This document shows, piece after piece, positions 15,131 to 24,218 of a stretch of DNA of 55,513 nucleotides (within the stretch, counting starts at the first letter, position 1; each line of letters begins with the position of its first letter). The notes under the pieces were generated by a model that saw only the letters and a program-made list of their open reading frames with translations, was not told where the DNA came from and did no database searches. The translations under genes were made by a program, and so were the position numbers. Source of the DNA: Equadaptatus sp045642025 (GTDB lineage Bacteria > Synergistota > Synergistia > Synergistales > Synergistaceae); contig JAZUIB010000018.1 of assembly GCA_045642025.1 (NCBI GenBank), positions 1 to 55,513 of the forward strand, read 5' to 3'.

Positions 15131-15766
15131 ATGTCTGTTAAAATCAGTGAACCAACAGTAGAGCGTCTTGTTCATTATCATCGGGTATTGACACAGTTTG
15201 CCAAAGATCGTAAACGTGTTGTGTCTTCATGTCATATTGCTGAGGTGCTTGGTATCAAAGCAAGTCAAGTGCGCAAAGATTTGTCATATTTCGGAGAAGT
15301 CGGACGTCGCGGCATAGGCTATAATGTTGCTGTCTTGTGCCGTCATATAGTTAAAATATTGGATACACCTAAGATTTGGAAAGTTGCTGTGGCTGGTGTG
15401 GGCCATTTGGGAAAAGCATTAATTGGACACTCGGATTTTTACAGTGATAAAATTGAAGTAGTAGCATTATTCGATGTGGATCCTGAAAAAATAGGTAAGG
15501 AAATATACGGTATTCCATGTTATTCAGACTTGGATATGGCAGCTGTTATTCGTGATAAAAAGATCGAAATCCTTATTCTTGCTGTTCCTGACAGTGTTGC
15601 CCAAAGTTGTATTGATACTGCGGCAGTTTCGAAAACGCTTAAAGGAGTTTTGTCTTTTGCGTCATCGGCAGTAACAGTTCCTGACGGAGTACTGTTTTAC
15701 AGAGTAGATTTTCTCGCAACACTTGAAAAAATGTTTTTCTATTTAAAGGCCGATGTTAAAAATTGA
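15131..15766 (+). CDS. rex: Redox-sensing transcriptional repressor Rex
   Basis: This 211-aa protein has an N-terminal winged helix (with SQVRKDLSYFGEVGRRGIGY, the DNA-recognition region) and a C-terminal Rossmann domain with VAGVGHLGKAL that binds NADH/NAD+. Rex represses fermentation and respiratory genes and leaves DNA when NADH rises. Length is normal for the family. The inverted repeat upstream of rqcP is a candidate target, giving autoregulation. In this organism likely targets also include hydrogenase and NADH-linked genes, but no other site was noticed near them. Confidence 0.95.
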   Translation: MSVKISEPTVERLVHYHRVLTQFAKDRKRVVSSCHIAEVLGIKASQVRKDLSYFGEVGRRGIGYNVAVLCRHIVKILDTPKIWKVAVAGVGHLGKALIGHSDFYSDKIEVVALFDVDPEKIGKEIYGIPCYSDLDMAAVIRDKKIEILILAVPDSVAQSCIDTAAVSKTLKGVLSFASSAVTVPDGVLFYRVDFLATLEKMFFYLKADVKN

Positions 15767-15893
15767 TGGTAATACAAAGGACTGTTCACGGAAAAGGTGG
15801 CGCATAATGCCAATTTATGCTAAAATCTCTTCCGTTGGTTTTATATTGTGTGGCAGCAATCAGTATAACGTATAAATGAAAGGGGATTTTATA

Positions 15894-16307
15894 ATGCTAG
15901 GACAACAGAGTGGTATTATGGGTATGGTATTGCCGTTTGCAATTTTTATCGCAATATTCTATTTTCTTATCATACGTCCGCAAAAAAAACGCGAAAAAGC
16001 ACATACTGACATGATTGCAAGTATTACTAGAGGATCGACAATTGTTACAGCCGGTGGTTTTTACGGCAAAGTATGTGATGTGCTTGAAGACAGTTATATT
16101 ATCGATATGGGCGATGAAACTGCAGGACAGTCGATAAAAGTCCGCATTCTCAAAAGTTCGGTTGCCATGAAGAAGGAATCCGGAGAGACTGAGGCTCGTC
16201 CGAAAAAAATGAAACGTGTCAAGAAAGTCAAAGCAGAAGCTGAAACACAGACTGAGACTGCAGATACAACAGAAACAGTTGTGGCAGAAGAAAAAAAAGC
16301 AGAATAA
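15894..16307 (+). CDS. yajC: Preprotein translocase subunit YajC
   Basis: The protein is 137 aa: one transmembrane helix (MVLPFAIFIAIFYFLIIRPQ), the conserved RPQKKREK segment and the YajC beta domain (IVTAGGFYGKV). The last 40 residues form a Lys/Glu/Thr-rich tail that is longer than usual. It precedes secD-secF, with which YajC forms a complex that aids the late steps of Sec export. The ATG at 15894 follows AAGGGGA by 7 bases. A second YajC-like gene exists at 3.5 kb. Confidence 0.93.
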   Translation: MLGQQSGIMGMVLPFAIFIAIFYFLIIRPQKKREKAHTDMIASITRGSTIVTAGGFYGKVCDVLEDSYIIDMGDETAGQSIKVRILKSSVAMKKESGETEARPKKMKRVKKVKAEAETQTETADTTETVVAEEKKAE

Positions 16308-16364
16308 TTATGGAACTTACGAAACGCGTTTGTACGTTTCGTTGATTTGTCAGGAGGCATAAGC

Positions 16365-17750
16365 ATGGTAAAGAATGACAAGTGGCGGCTGCTTTTGGTT
16401 GTCGCTGTAATTGCTCTCTCAGCCGGTATAATTGCTTTTAAACATAGCGATATTAAGCTGGGACTCGACCTTAGAGGCGGTGCGCACATCGTCTTGCAGG
16501 CAAAGGATAACGGAGCAACTCCCGTTACACCTGAAAGTATGGAAACTCTTATTGCTGTTCTCCGCAGCCGTGTTGACCAGTATGGAGTTGCAGAGCCGAT
16601 TATTCAGAAACAGGGCACAAATCGTGTAGCGCTTGACCTTCCAGGTATTTCGGATCCTCAGGCAGCGCTTGATTTAATCGGTCGTACAGCTGTTCTTGAA
16701 TTTAGACAGGTTCTTGGTACATCTCCTACAGTTCCTGCAAAACCTGACCGCAAGAACTATGAAAGCGATGAAACATTTGACTCTGCTGTCAAAATGTATG
16801 AAGAAGCCAAAAAGAATGCCGATGAGTATGTGCAGAAAATGAAGGAGCAGACGCCTGATGCGGAAGACATTAAGAGCGTTAACAGCGTTGACGGTACAGG
16901 ATATCTTCTCGGCAAACTTTACGTAAGCGGGAAGCAACTTACAAAAGCAGAAACGACATTTGACCAGTTGGGTAAAGCTGCCGTTTCCATTACCTTCAAT
17001 AACGAAGGTGCACAGCTTTTTGATTCAGCCACAGCCGTAAATATTGGCAAACAGATTGCTATAGTTCTTGACGATACTGTTATATCAGCGCCTGTGGTTC
17101 AGCAGAGAATTACTGGAGGTCAGGCACAGATTACAGGTAAATTTTCAACTGAAGAAGCAAACAGACTTTCGATTATGCTCCGTGCCGGTGCGCTTCCTGT
17201 AGATGTTGAAGTTCTCGAAAACCGCTCGGTAGGTCCTACTCTTGGCGCAGACTCAATTGCCAAAGGTATTAAATCTGGTCTTATTGGTCTTGGGCTTGTT
17301 ATACTCTTTATGCTTATTTACTATGGTATGCTTGGTTTGGCAGCAGACCTTGCACTTGTTGTTTCAATGATGATTGTTATAGCAAGTCTTATTGGTTTCA
17401 ATGCTACGCTTACCCTTCCTGGTATTGCAGGTCTCATTTTGACAATAGGGATGGCAGTTGATGGTAATGTTCTTATTTACGAAAGAATGAAAGAAGAAGC
17501 CAAAATGGGCAAAACTTATCTAGCAGCTCTTGAGTCTGGTTTTAGAAAAGCTCTTGTCGTTATTGTTGACTCTAACGTGACCACGATTCTTGCGGCCTTC
17601 ATTCTTGGGTATTGTGGAACAGGTCCTATTCGTGGTTTTGCAGTTACACTTGGCATTGGTACTGTTGCGGCCGTTTTCTGTAACGTTGTTGTTACACGTT
17701 CGATACTCGGTATTATGCTTTCAGCCAAAGACAAAGGCATAAAGAAGTAG
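16365..17750 (+). CDS. secD: Protein translocase subunit SecD
   Basis: This 461-aa inner-membrane protein uses the proton motive force with SecF to pull exported proteins through SecYEG. It has an N-terminal transmembrane helix, the conserved GLDLRGG at about residue 30, a large periplasmic domain and a C-terminal RND-like bundle of five helices (from about residue 300; GMAVDGNVLIYERMKEE is the conserved membrane motif). The ATG at 16365 follows AGGAGG by 7 bases. secF follows 12 bases later. Confidence 0.96.
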   Translation: MVKNDKWRLLLVVAVIALSAGIIAFKHSDIKLGLDLRGGAHIVLQAKDNGATPVTPESMETLIAVLRSRVDQYGVAEPIIQKQGTNRVALDLPGISDPQAALDLIGRTAVLEFRQVLGTSPTVPAKPDRKNYESDETFDSAVKMYEEAKKNADEYVQKMKEQTPDAEDIKSVNSVDGTGYLLGKLYVSGKQLTKAETTFDQLGKAAVSITFNNEGAQLFDSATAVNIGKQIAIVLDDTVISAPVVQQRITGGQAQITGKFSTEEANRLSIMLRAGALPVDVEVLENRSVGPTLGADSIAKGIKSGLIGLGLVILFMLIYYGMLGLAADLALVVSMMIVIASLIGFNATLTLPGIAGLILTIGMAVDGNVLIYERMKEEAKMGKTYLAALESGFRKALVVIVDSNVTTILAAFILGYCGTGPIRGFAVTLGIGTVAAVFCNVVVTRSILGIMLSAKDKGIKK

Positions 17751-17762
17751 GAGGCTGATATC

Positions 17763-18638
17763 ATGTTTGACAATGTTAAATTTAATTTCCCGTTCATGAA
17801 ATACAGAAAACTTTGGATTGGAATAAGCATTCTTTTCGTATTTCTTTCTTTTGGCATGCTTTTCTCCAAAGGTCTTAATCTCAGTGTTGACTTTACAGGT
17901 GGTCTTGTTTTCCAAGTTAAATTCGCCAAATCGGCTGAAGTAGCCGATGTTCGTGCAAGTCTTGCTAAGATAGGACAGGGGCAGGCTACAATACAAAAAT
18001 ATGATAATGGCAATTTCCTAATTCGCCTTCAGGAGTCAAGCGGTAATTTGCAGAAACAGGTTAACGACCTGCTTAAAGCAGATTTTGAAGGAGCACAAAT
18101 TCTTCAAGTTGACAAAGTTGGACCTGTAGTAGGCGGAGAACTTCGCCGACAGGCGTTTATAGCGCTTGCAATTGCTCTGCTCGGGATTCTTATTTATATG
18201 GCATTTCGTTTCCGTTTCCGTTTCGGCGTTGCAGCGGTGCTTGCGTTGTTCCATGACACAACGATCATGCTGGGTATTTATAGCCTTACAGGAAAAGAAA
18301 TTTCCATAACATTTATAGCAGCGGTGCTTACAATTGTTGGTTATTCGCTGAATGACACGATTGTTGTTATGGACCGTATCCGCGAAAACTGGAAAAGTGT
18401 TAGAAATGATGGCGTTCTTAATGTCATCAACACATCAATCAACGAAACGCTTACTAGAACAATTAACACTGCACTGACAACTCTTTTGCCTGTTATAGCT
18501 ATGCTTTTGTTTGGCGGAGAAGTTATCGCTAACTTTGCATTCGCATTCCTTGTCGGTATCATCTTTGGTACATATAGTTCAATTTATGTGGCTGGTGGTA
18601 TTGTTGCAGAATGGTATTTGCATTCACCCAAAGCATAA
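17763..18638 (+). CDS. secF: Protein translocase subunit SecF
   Basis: This 291-aa partner of SecD shares its plan in short form: an N-terminal helix, LSVDFTGGLVFQV near residue 40, a small periplasmic domain and five membrane helices. The conserved NDTIVVMDRIREN is near residue 200. SecD and SecF are separate proteins here, not fused as in some Firmicutes. The gene has its own Shine-Dalgarno sequence (TAGGAGG) and is followed by a strong terminator, closing the yajC-secD-secF operon. Confidence 0.96.
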   Translation: MFDNVKFNFPFMKYRKLWIGISILFVFLSFGMLFSKGLNLSVDFTGGLVFQVKFAKSAEVADVRASLAKIGQGQATIQKYDNGNFLIRLQESSGNLQKQVNDLLKADFEGAQILQVDKVGPVVGGELRRQAFIALAIALLGILIYMAFRFRFRFGVAAVLALFHDTTIMLGIYSLTGKEISITFIAAVLTIVGYSLNDTIVVMDRIRENWKSVRNDGVLNVINTSINETLTRTINTALTTLLPVIAMLLFGGEVIANFAFAFLVGIIFGTYSSIYVAGGIVAEWYLHSPKA

Positions 18639-18655
18639 GAAATATTAAAATCTGT

Positions 18656-18686
18656 AAAAAAGGAGAGGCTTGCCTCTCCTTTTTTA
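18656..18686 (+). terminator. Terminator of the secDF operon
   Basis: AGGAGAGGC and GCCTCTCCT form a 9-bp stem with a TT loop, flanked by A and T runs. It is a textbook rho-independent terminator. Confidence 0.92.
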
Positions 18687-18757
18687 TTTTCGTATATTTA
18701 TTATCCGTTTTTTGTTGTATCATATATATGATAAAAAAGTAATCGGAGTTGGTATAT

Positions 18758-19162
18758 ATGAAAAGCACGATGTTGGTAATAGTCATCGCAATGTTTGTAT
18801 CTGCTATATACTCCATGCAGAACAATAGTCTTGTGTTTGTAAAATTCTTATCGGGTGTATGGCAATTTCCGCAGGGAGCGTGGGAAGTTTTTATCTTCTA
18901 TGTAGGTGTATTCATTATGTTTATTCTGTCTTTGTTTGCTGATTTTGGAACAAAACGTAAATACAAACAGCAGATCAAAGAACTGAAGTTTCAGCTGCAT
19001 GAAGCTGAGGAAAAAAAGAAAGCCCTTATGGCAGTTTCAAGTATTAGTGAAAAAGATGTTGCAGACAAACTGGCTGACTGTAGTTACTTGAGCGCTTGTC
19101 CTGTTGATTCACATAAAGGTAATTCTGATGAATCCGTTAATATGGAGCAGTTGTCATGGTAA
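18758..19162 (+). CDS. LapA-domain (DUF1049) membrane protein
   Basis: This 134-aa protein has two transmembrane helices (about 1-22 and 38-62) enclosing the short loop typical of LapA/YrvD proteins, then a charged coiled coil (KRKYKQQIKELKFQLHEAEEKKK). Its placement just before recJ, with overlapping stop and start codons, matches the yrvD-recJ pair of Bacillus. E. coli LapA helps assemble lipopolysaccharide; the function here is not established. The ATG at 18758 is preceded by GGAG; an upstream start (MVY) lacks this. Confidence 0.8.
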   Translation: MKSTMLVIVIAMFVSAIYSMQNNSLVFVKFLSGVWQFPQGAWEVFIFYVGVFIMFILSLFADFGTKRKYKQQIKELKFQLHEAEEKKKALMAVSSISEKDVADKLADCSYLSACPVDSHKGNSDESVNMEQLSW

Positions 19163-20817
19163 GTCGTTGCTCTAAAACGCTTTTCAAAATTCACCATACT
19201 AGTGACTATACTAATGAAATAGCCGAACGTTTTGGTTGCTCACTTTTTCAGGCTGCTCTTCTTGAAATGCGTGGAGTTACGCTCAACACTTTTCGTTCAG
19301 TTGTCGATATGTGGCTCAATCCAGATATGGAGCAACTTCTAAGCAGTCTTCAGCTTGGAGAGACCAATAGTGTTGCAGCAGATATTTTTCGTGGATTGAA
19401 TGAAAATTCCAATGTCATTGTATATGGTGATTATGATGTTGACGGGATTTCTGCTACCACTATAGCTGTTAGTATGGTATTGCATAAGCGGGCCAAAGTA
19501 CGCTATTTTATACCTCATCGTTTCAAGCAGGGGTACGGGGTGCATATGGATATTGCCCAGATTATCGCAAGACGTAGGTGTGACCTTGTAATAATTGTTG
19601 ATTGCGGCACACAGAACATAGAAGAGATTAAACATATACGTTCTGCCGGAATTCCTGTGGTCGTTCTTGACCATCATCTTGCAGAAAATGGGATAGCGCG
19701 CTGCGAAACAATGGTAAATCCGCATCTGTTGGGAGATTCTATAGCCCGTAAACTATGTGCTGCCGGTGTTATATGGTGCTGGGCATGGCAGAATGAATTA
19801 ATATCAAAAGAAAAATTGTATGCAATGCTTGATTTGGTGGCACTTGCTACTATTGCGGACTGTGTCTCCCTTGCCTCACCGCTTAACCGTATCCTTGTCA
19901 GAAAAGGTTTGGAAATTATGCGCAAAACTCCTCGTCAAGGTCTTTCCATGCTTATGGAAAAACTTATGATTAACCAAGGGACAGTTTGTGCGGAAGATCT
20001 AGCTATGAAAATTATACCTTGCCTCAATGCGACAGGCAGACTTGAAATTGCTGACCTTGCTGTGGATATTTTTTTCCCAAATCAAGATTTACCACAAAAA
20101 ATTGATAAGATTATTGCGCTCAATCACCAGAGAAGGGAACTTTCTACAAGTATTTTAGAACAGATTGCAGATGGTGAAGATGATGGTTATAAATATGTGT
20201 TGTCTGATTCTAACTGGTCTGCTGGTGTATTGAGTAGTGTGGCCAGTAGAATTTGCAGTGAAAGAAATACCCCTGTCGCACTTGTTGCTGAGGTGGGAGA
20301 TATTATGCGTGGTACGTTGCGTATGCCTGCAGGTGGAGATGCAGTTGCCGTACTTGCAAAACTAAGCGATAAACTTAATACATGGGGTGGACATCGGCTT
20401 GCAGCAGGTTTTAGTGTGCTGCAGGATCAATGGTTGGAAGTAAGAAACGAACTGGAAGAAATACTGTCCAATGTAACTGTTACAGAAGAAAAAGAAGAAT
20501 TGCTATGCTGGAATCCAGAACAGCTCAATATGGCAATATGGAACGAAGCATTGCAGCTCGGTCCGTTTGGTATGGATAATTCCGCCCCATTGCTTTACTC
20601 ACCATATAAAGGCTATATGGAAATGCAGCCTTTGGGTAGAAACGGGAAACATCTTAAAATTGAGCTTGGCAATGCTACAATGCTTGGTTTTAATGCGGTT
20701 ACAGCTCTCATGAATAACAGGAAGCCCTTTGAGGGTTGGATTTACAAACCTAGGCTTGATACATGGAGAGATGTTACATCGCTGCAGTTTATTCTTGAAA
20801 AAGTTGTAGATTACTGA
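19156..20817 (+). CDS. recJ: Single-strand DNA 5'-3' exonuclease RecJ
   Basis: This 553-aa DHH-family nuclease degrades single-stranded DNA in recombination and mismatch repair. Motifs include DYDVDG (residues 92-97), VDCGTQ, VLDHHLA (about 170) and the DHHA1 domain with GGHRLAAGFSV near residue 415. The C-terminal OB-fold domain (about 450-553) is short, so the protein is slightly smaller than the usual 560-580 aa. The ATG overlaps the stop of the LapA-like gene, indicating coupling. It begins a run recJ-rel-dtd-MBL that is conserved in many bacteria. Confidence 0.94.
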   Translation: MVSRCSKTLFKIHHTSDYTNEIAERFGCSLFQAALLEMRGVTLNTFRSVVDMWLNPDMEQLLSSLQLGETNSVAADIFRGLNENSNVIVYGDYDVDGISATTIAVSMVLHKRAKVRYFIPHRFKQGYGVHMDIAQIIARRRCDLVIIVDCGTQNIEEIKHIRSAGIPVVVLDHHLAENGIARCETMVNPHLLGDSIARKLCAAGVIWCWAWQNELISKEKLYAMLDLVALATIADCVSLASPLNRILVRKGLEIMRKTPRQGLSMLMEKLMINQGTVCAEDLAMKIIPCLNATGRLEIADLAVDIFFPNQDLPQKIDKIIALNHQRRELSTSILEQIADGEDDGYKYVLSDSNWSAGVLSSVASRICSERNTPVALVAEVGDIMRGTLRMPAGGDAVAVLAKLSDKLNTWGGHRLAAGFSVLQDQWLEVRNELEEILSNVTVTEEKEELLCWNPEQLNMAIWNEALQLGPFGMDNSAPLLYSPYKGYMEMQPLGRNGKHLKIELGNATMLGFNAVTALMNNRKPFEGWIYKPRLDTWRDVTSLQFILEKVVDY

Positions 20818-20818
20818 G

Positions 20819-23137
20819 ATGGAAAAGGATAGACCTGTAGTAGGTATTGAAAATGTTACTATAATGACAGGACAACGAAATAACTCTGTTTCCTGTGCTT
20901 TTCCTAACGAAGAAGAAAGTAAGGCCTGTAGAAAAAAATATTGGCTGGCAGCTCCAGAATATCAGCGAAAATCTGAGATATTCCACAAGCGTTGGATTGC
21001 ATTATGGGATAGACTTATCCTTCACTTTACTGCCGACGAAATGCAAAAAGTAGGTGAGGCTTTCGTTTTTGCCGCTGGCGCACACGGAAGGCAGATGCGC
21101 TATTCCGGTGATCCCTATATGCTTCATCCTGTTACGGTTGCTCTCATTCTGTCCGGAACTGCAATGGACTGTGATGCTATTGTCGCCGCATTGCTTCATG
21201 ATGTTTTGGAAGATACGCCTGTTTCAGCAGAAGAGCTGACAGAATACTTCGGTGAAAATGTATTTACTCTTGTAGACGGTGTTACCAAACTTGGCAAACT
21301 ACCATTTAAATCAGCAGAGGATTATCAATCTGAAAACCTTCGAAAAATGTTTGTTGTTATGGCAAAAGATATTCGAGTTGTTCTTATAAAATTTGCAGAC
21401 AGACTTCATAATATGCGTACTATTTCTGCGCATCGCCATGAAAAACAACTTGTCATAGCTAGAGAAACGCTTGAAATTTATGCTCCACTTGCTCACAGAC
21501 TGGGTATTTATCAGATTAAACGCGAACTTGAAGATCTTTCCTTTAAAGTTCTAGATCCTGAAATGTTTGAAGAAATCAAACAACGTGTTCGCAAAAAGCT
21601 TCCTGAAAGGGAACGAATTATTACAAACGCGCTTGAGACTCTTTCAGAAAAGCTCACAAAAGAAAAAGTTAATGCCACACTTAAAGGAAGACCGAAACAT
21701 TTTTACAGTATATATGAAAAAATGTTGCGTAAAAATATATCAATGGAGCAATTATATGATCTGCTTGCGTTACGTGTTATTGTAAAGACAGTAGCTGAAT
21801 GTTATCAGGTGCTTGGTATAGTTCATACGATGTGGAAGCCAATACCTGGTCAGTTTGACGATTATATTGCCAATCCGAAACGTAATATGTATCAGTCATT
21901 GCATACTACGGTTGTTGGTCCTCACGGTGAACCTCTTGAAATTCAGATAAGAACCTGGGCAATGCATTATTACGCTGAGTATGGAATTGCTGCACACTGG
22001 AATTACAAAGAAGGCGGCGGAATTAAGACTGATGTTATGGACGAACAGCTTACGTGGATAAGACGTGCCTTGGAAGAAGCTAAACTTGGTGACGATGCTA
22101 ATGATGGCAGCTTTCTTGATACGCTTAAAACTGACGTTCTTTCTGCCGAGGTTTTTGTTTTTTCACCCAAAGGCAGAGTCGTTTCTGTACCCACAGGGTC
22201 AACACCTATAGATTTTGCTTATGCGATACATACAGAAGTTGGGCATAAATGTGTAGGTGCGCGTATTAATGGCAGAATTGTGCCTATGGATTATACGCTG
22301 TGTAACGGTGATATTGTAAGCATAATGACCTCACCTACGGCTAAGCCATCTAGAGACTGGCTTAAATTAGCCAAGTCTGCGCGGACAAGAAATAAAATCC
22401 GACAATGGTTTAGACAGGTAGACAGACAGGAACGTGAAGATAAAATCAAACGTGGCAGGGAACTTCTTGAAAAAGAGGTACTCAGAAGAAACTCCGCAGA
22501 GGAAGTCCCTTTCGAAAGACTTATTCCGAAACTTAATCAGGTTGTTAGGGATATGGGAATGCTGAATATCGAGGATTTGTATGTTGCCGTTGGAAGTGGC
22601 AATGTATCACCTGGTGGAATATTTGCCAGAGTAAAGAGTAATGTAGCAAAAGTTAAAGAGGAAGAACGGATTCCTGTATCGGTGCTTTCGCATAAAGAAT
22701 CTGATTCCGAAATTATCGTTGATGGAGCACATGGTGTTTTTGTTTCTTTGGCGCAATGCTGCCGGCCTGTTTTTGGGGATGTTATAATCGGATATATTTC
22801 GCAGTTACGTGGTATAACTGTGCACAGAAAGGACTGTGCAAATATCACAGCCAAAGATGCGGATAAAATAATAAATGTTTCCTGGGGGAGAACAAGGAGT
22901 AAACTATATATTGCTAGGTTGCGAATAGAAGCAGCTGACAGGTCAAACATCGTAGGAGATATTGTACAGTGTGTTACTAATATGGGAGCTTCTGCGATTA
23001 GCATCCAGGCAAATGTAGTAAATAATTCCCGTGCGCGCATTACACTTGAAATAAAAGTAAAAAACGTAGAACAACTATATGAAATAATTGGGAAAATTAA
23101 TGCTACAAGTGGAGTAATAGAGGTTATAAGGGGATAA
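20819..23137 (+). CDS. rel: Bifunctional (p)ppGpp synthetase/hydrolase Rel
   Basis: This 772-aa protein has the complete long RSH plan: HD hydrolase domain (LHPVTVALIL, LLHDVLEDT, ADRLHNMRT), synthetase domain (from about residue 290, YQSLHTTVVGPHGEPLEIQI), TGS domain (VFVFSPKGRVVSVPTGSTP), zinc-finger region with AQCCRPVFGD, and a C-terminal ACT domain. The HD residues are intact, so hydrolysis should work. The metal-binding loop of the synthetase reads QFDD (residues 345-348), nearer to the EFDD of RelA-type synthetases than to the RFKD of bifunctional Rel. An extra N-terminal segment of about 50 residues precedes the HD domain. It follows recJ with one base between stop and start. Confidence 0.94.
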   Translation: MEKDRPVVGIENVTIMTGQRNNSVSCAFPNEEESKACRKKYWLAAPEYQRKSEIFHKRWIALWDRLILHFTADEMQKVGEAFVFAAGAHGRQMRYSGDPYMLHPVTVALILSGTAMDCDAIVAALLHDVLEDTPVSAEELTEYFGENVFTLVDGVTKLGKLPFKSAEDYQSENLRKMFVVMAKDIRVVLIKFADRLHNMRTISAHRHEKQLVIARETLEIYAPLAHRLGIYQIKRELEDLSFKVLDPEMFEEIKQRVRKKLPERERIITNALETLSEKLTKEKVNATLKGRPKHFYSIYEKMLRKNISMEQLYDLLALRVIVKTVAECYQVLGIVHTMWKPIPGQFDDYIANPKRNMYQSLHTTVVGPHGEPLEIQIRTWAMHYYAEYGIAAHWNYKEGGGIKTDVMDEQLTWIRRALEEAKLGDDANDGSFLDTLKTDVLSAEVFVFSPKGRVVSVPTGSTPIDFAYAIHTEVGHKCVGARINGRIVPMDYTLCNGDIVSIMTSPTAKPSRDWLKLAKSARTRNKIRQWFRQVDRQEREDKIKRGRELLEKEVLRRNSAEEVPFERLIPKLNQVVRDMGMLNIEDLYVAVGSGNVSPGGIFARVKSNVAKVKEEERIPVSVLSHKESDSEIIVDGAHGVFVSLAQCCRPVFGDVIIGYISQLRGITVHRKDCANITAKDADKIINVSWGRTRSKLYIARLRIEAADRSNIVGDIVQCVTNMGASAISIQANVVNNSRARITLEIKVKNVEQLYEIIGKINATSGVIEVIRG

Positions 23138-23138
23138 T

Positions 23139-23591
23139 ATGAAAGCGATTCTTCAAAGAGTAAATTGTGCTGATGTAAAAGTTAACATGCAAACAGTAGG
23201 AAAAATATCCGAAGGGCTTTTGGTCCTGCTGGGTGTTTTCGAAGATGACACAAACAATGATATTCAGTGGCTTGCCGATAAAATATGTAATCTGAGAATT
23301 TTTGATGATGAAAATGGAGTCATGAACCGCTCCTTAATTGATAAAGGAGGCAGCATGCTCATTGTTTCACAATTTACACTATGTGCAGACTGTAAAAAAG
23401 GACGCAGGCCTTCGTGGCATCTTGCAGCTAAACCAGAATTTGCAAAAGAAATGTACGAACGTTTTATAAAAGATGTACAGATACTAGGTGTCAAAACTCA
23501 AAACGGTATTTTTCAAGCAGAAATGAAAGTTTCCCTTTGCAATGACGGGCCGGTAACAATAATACTTGACAGTAAGGAGTGTTGTAGATGA
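23139..23591 (+). CDS. dtd: D-aminoacyl-tRNA deacylase
   Basis: This 150-aa enzyme removes D-amino acids (and glycine mischarged on tRNA-Ala) from tRNA. The DTD family signature SQFTLCADCKKGRRPS is near residue 77 and the second active-site motif NDGPVTI near residue 137. Length is standard. The gene begins one base after rel and overlaps the next gene by ATGA, so it is embedded in the recJ-rel-dtd unit, the same order as in many Firmicutes. Confidence 0.95.
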   Translation: MKAILQRVNCADVKVNMQTVGKISEGLLVLLGVFEDDTNNDIQWLADKICNLRIFDDENGVMNRSLIDKGGSMLIVSQFTLCADCKKGRRPSWHLAAKPEFAKEMYERFIKDVQILGVKTQNGIFQAEMKVSLCNDGPVTIILDSKECCR

Positions 23592-24217
23592 AACTGCAAA
23601 GTTTTCCACTTGGTGAACTGTGGACTAATTGCTATATAATATGGGACCAAAGTAAAAAGGGTATAATTGTCGATCCAGGAGAACAGTCGAACAGTGTGAC
23701 AGATTTTATCAGAGATAATGATATAGAAGTTGAATATATTCTGCTGACACATGGACACTCGGACCATATAGGTGGTCTGGAAGATGTTCGAAACCTTGCA
23801 AAACATGGTGTGGCTATTCATGTTGGTGATGCAGAGTGCCTTACTGATCCTAGGAGGAACCTTTCAGTAGTTTTTGGCAAAACTTTTGCTTTTGCTCAGG
23901 CAGATAAAGTGTTGAAAGATGGAGATAGACTGACAGCGGGCAATATTGATATAGAGGTTATCTATACCCCTGGACATACTCCAGGCGGAGTATGTTACTA
24001 TCTTAAAGATACAGATGATGAATTATTGTTGTGCGGAGACACTCTTTTTGCGCGTTCCGTTGGTCGGTCGGACCTTCCCGACGGCAACGAAATGACACTT
24101 ATTAACTCACTTCGTAAACTTGAGCATTTCAAAGATGATTTGAAAGTATACCCAGGGCACGGTCCATCTACAACAATTGGTGAAGAAAGAAAATTTAATC
24201 CTTACTGGCCTAAATAA
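23588..24217 (+). CDS. MBL-fold metallohydrolase (YcbL / glyoxalase II-like)
   Basis: This 209-aa protein belongs to the metallo-beta-lactamase fold. The metal site THGHSDH is at residues 54-60, with further ligands in YTPGHTPGG, LCGDTLF and YPGHG. Small family members like this resemble YcbL, a type II glyoxalase-like thioester hydrolase. The substrate is unknown. The start overlaps the dtd stop (ATGA). A second small MBL hydrolase, related in motifs, occurs in the selenium operon at 44.5 kb. Confidence 0.88.
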   Translation: MKLQSFPLGELWTNCYIIWDQSKKGIIVDPGEQSNSVTDFIRDNDIEVEYILLTHGHSDHIGGLEDVRNLAKHGVAIHVGDAECLTDPRRNLSVVFGKTFAFAQADKVLKDGDRLTAGNIDIEVIYTPGHTPGGVCYYLKDTDDELLLCGDTLFARSVGRSDLPDGNEMTLINSLRKLEHFKDDLKVYPGHGPSTTIGEERKFNPYWPK

Positions 24218-24218
24218 T

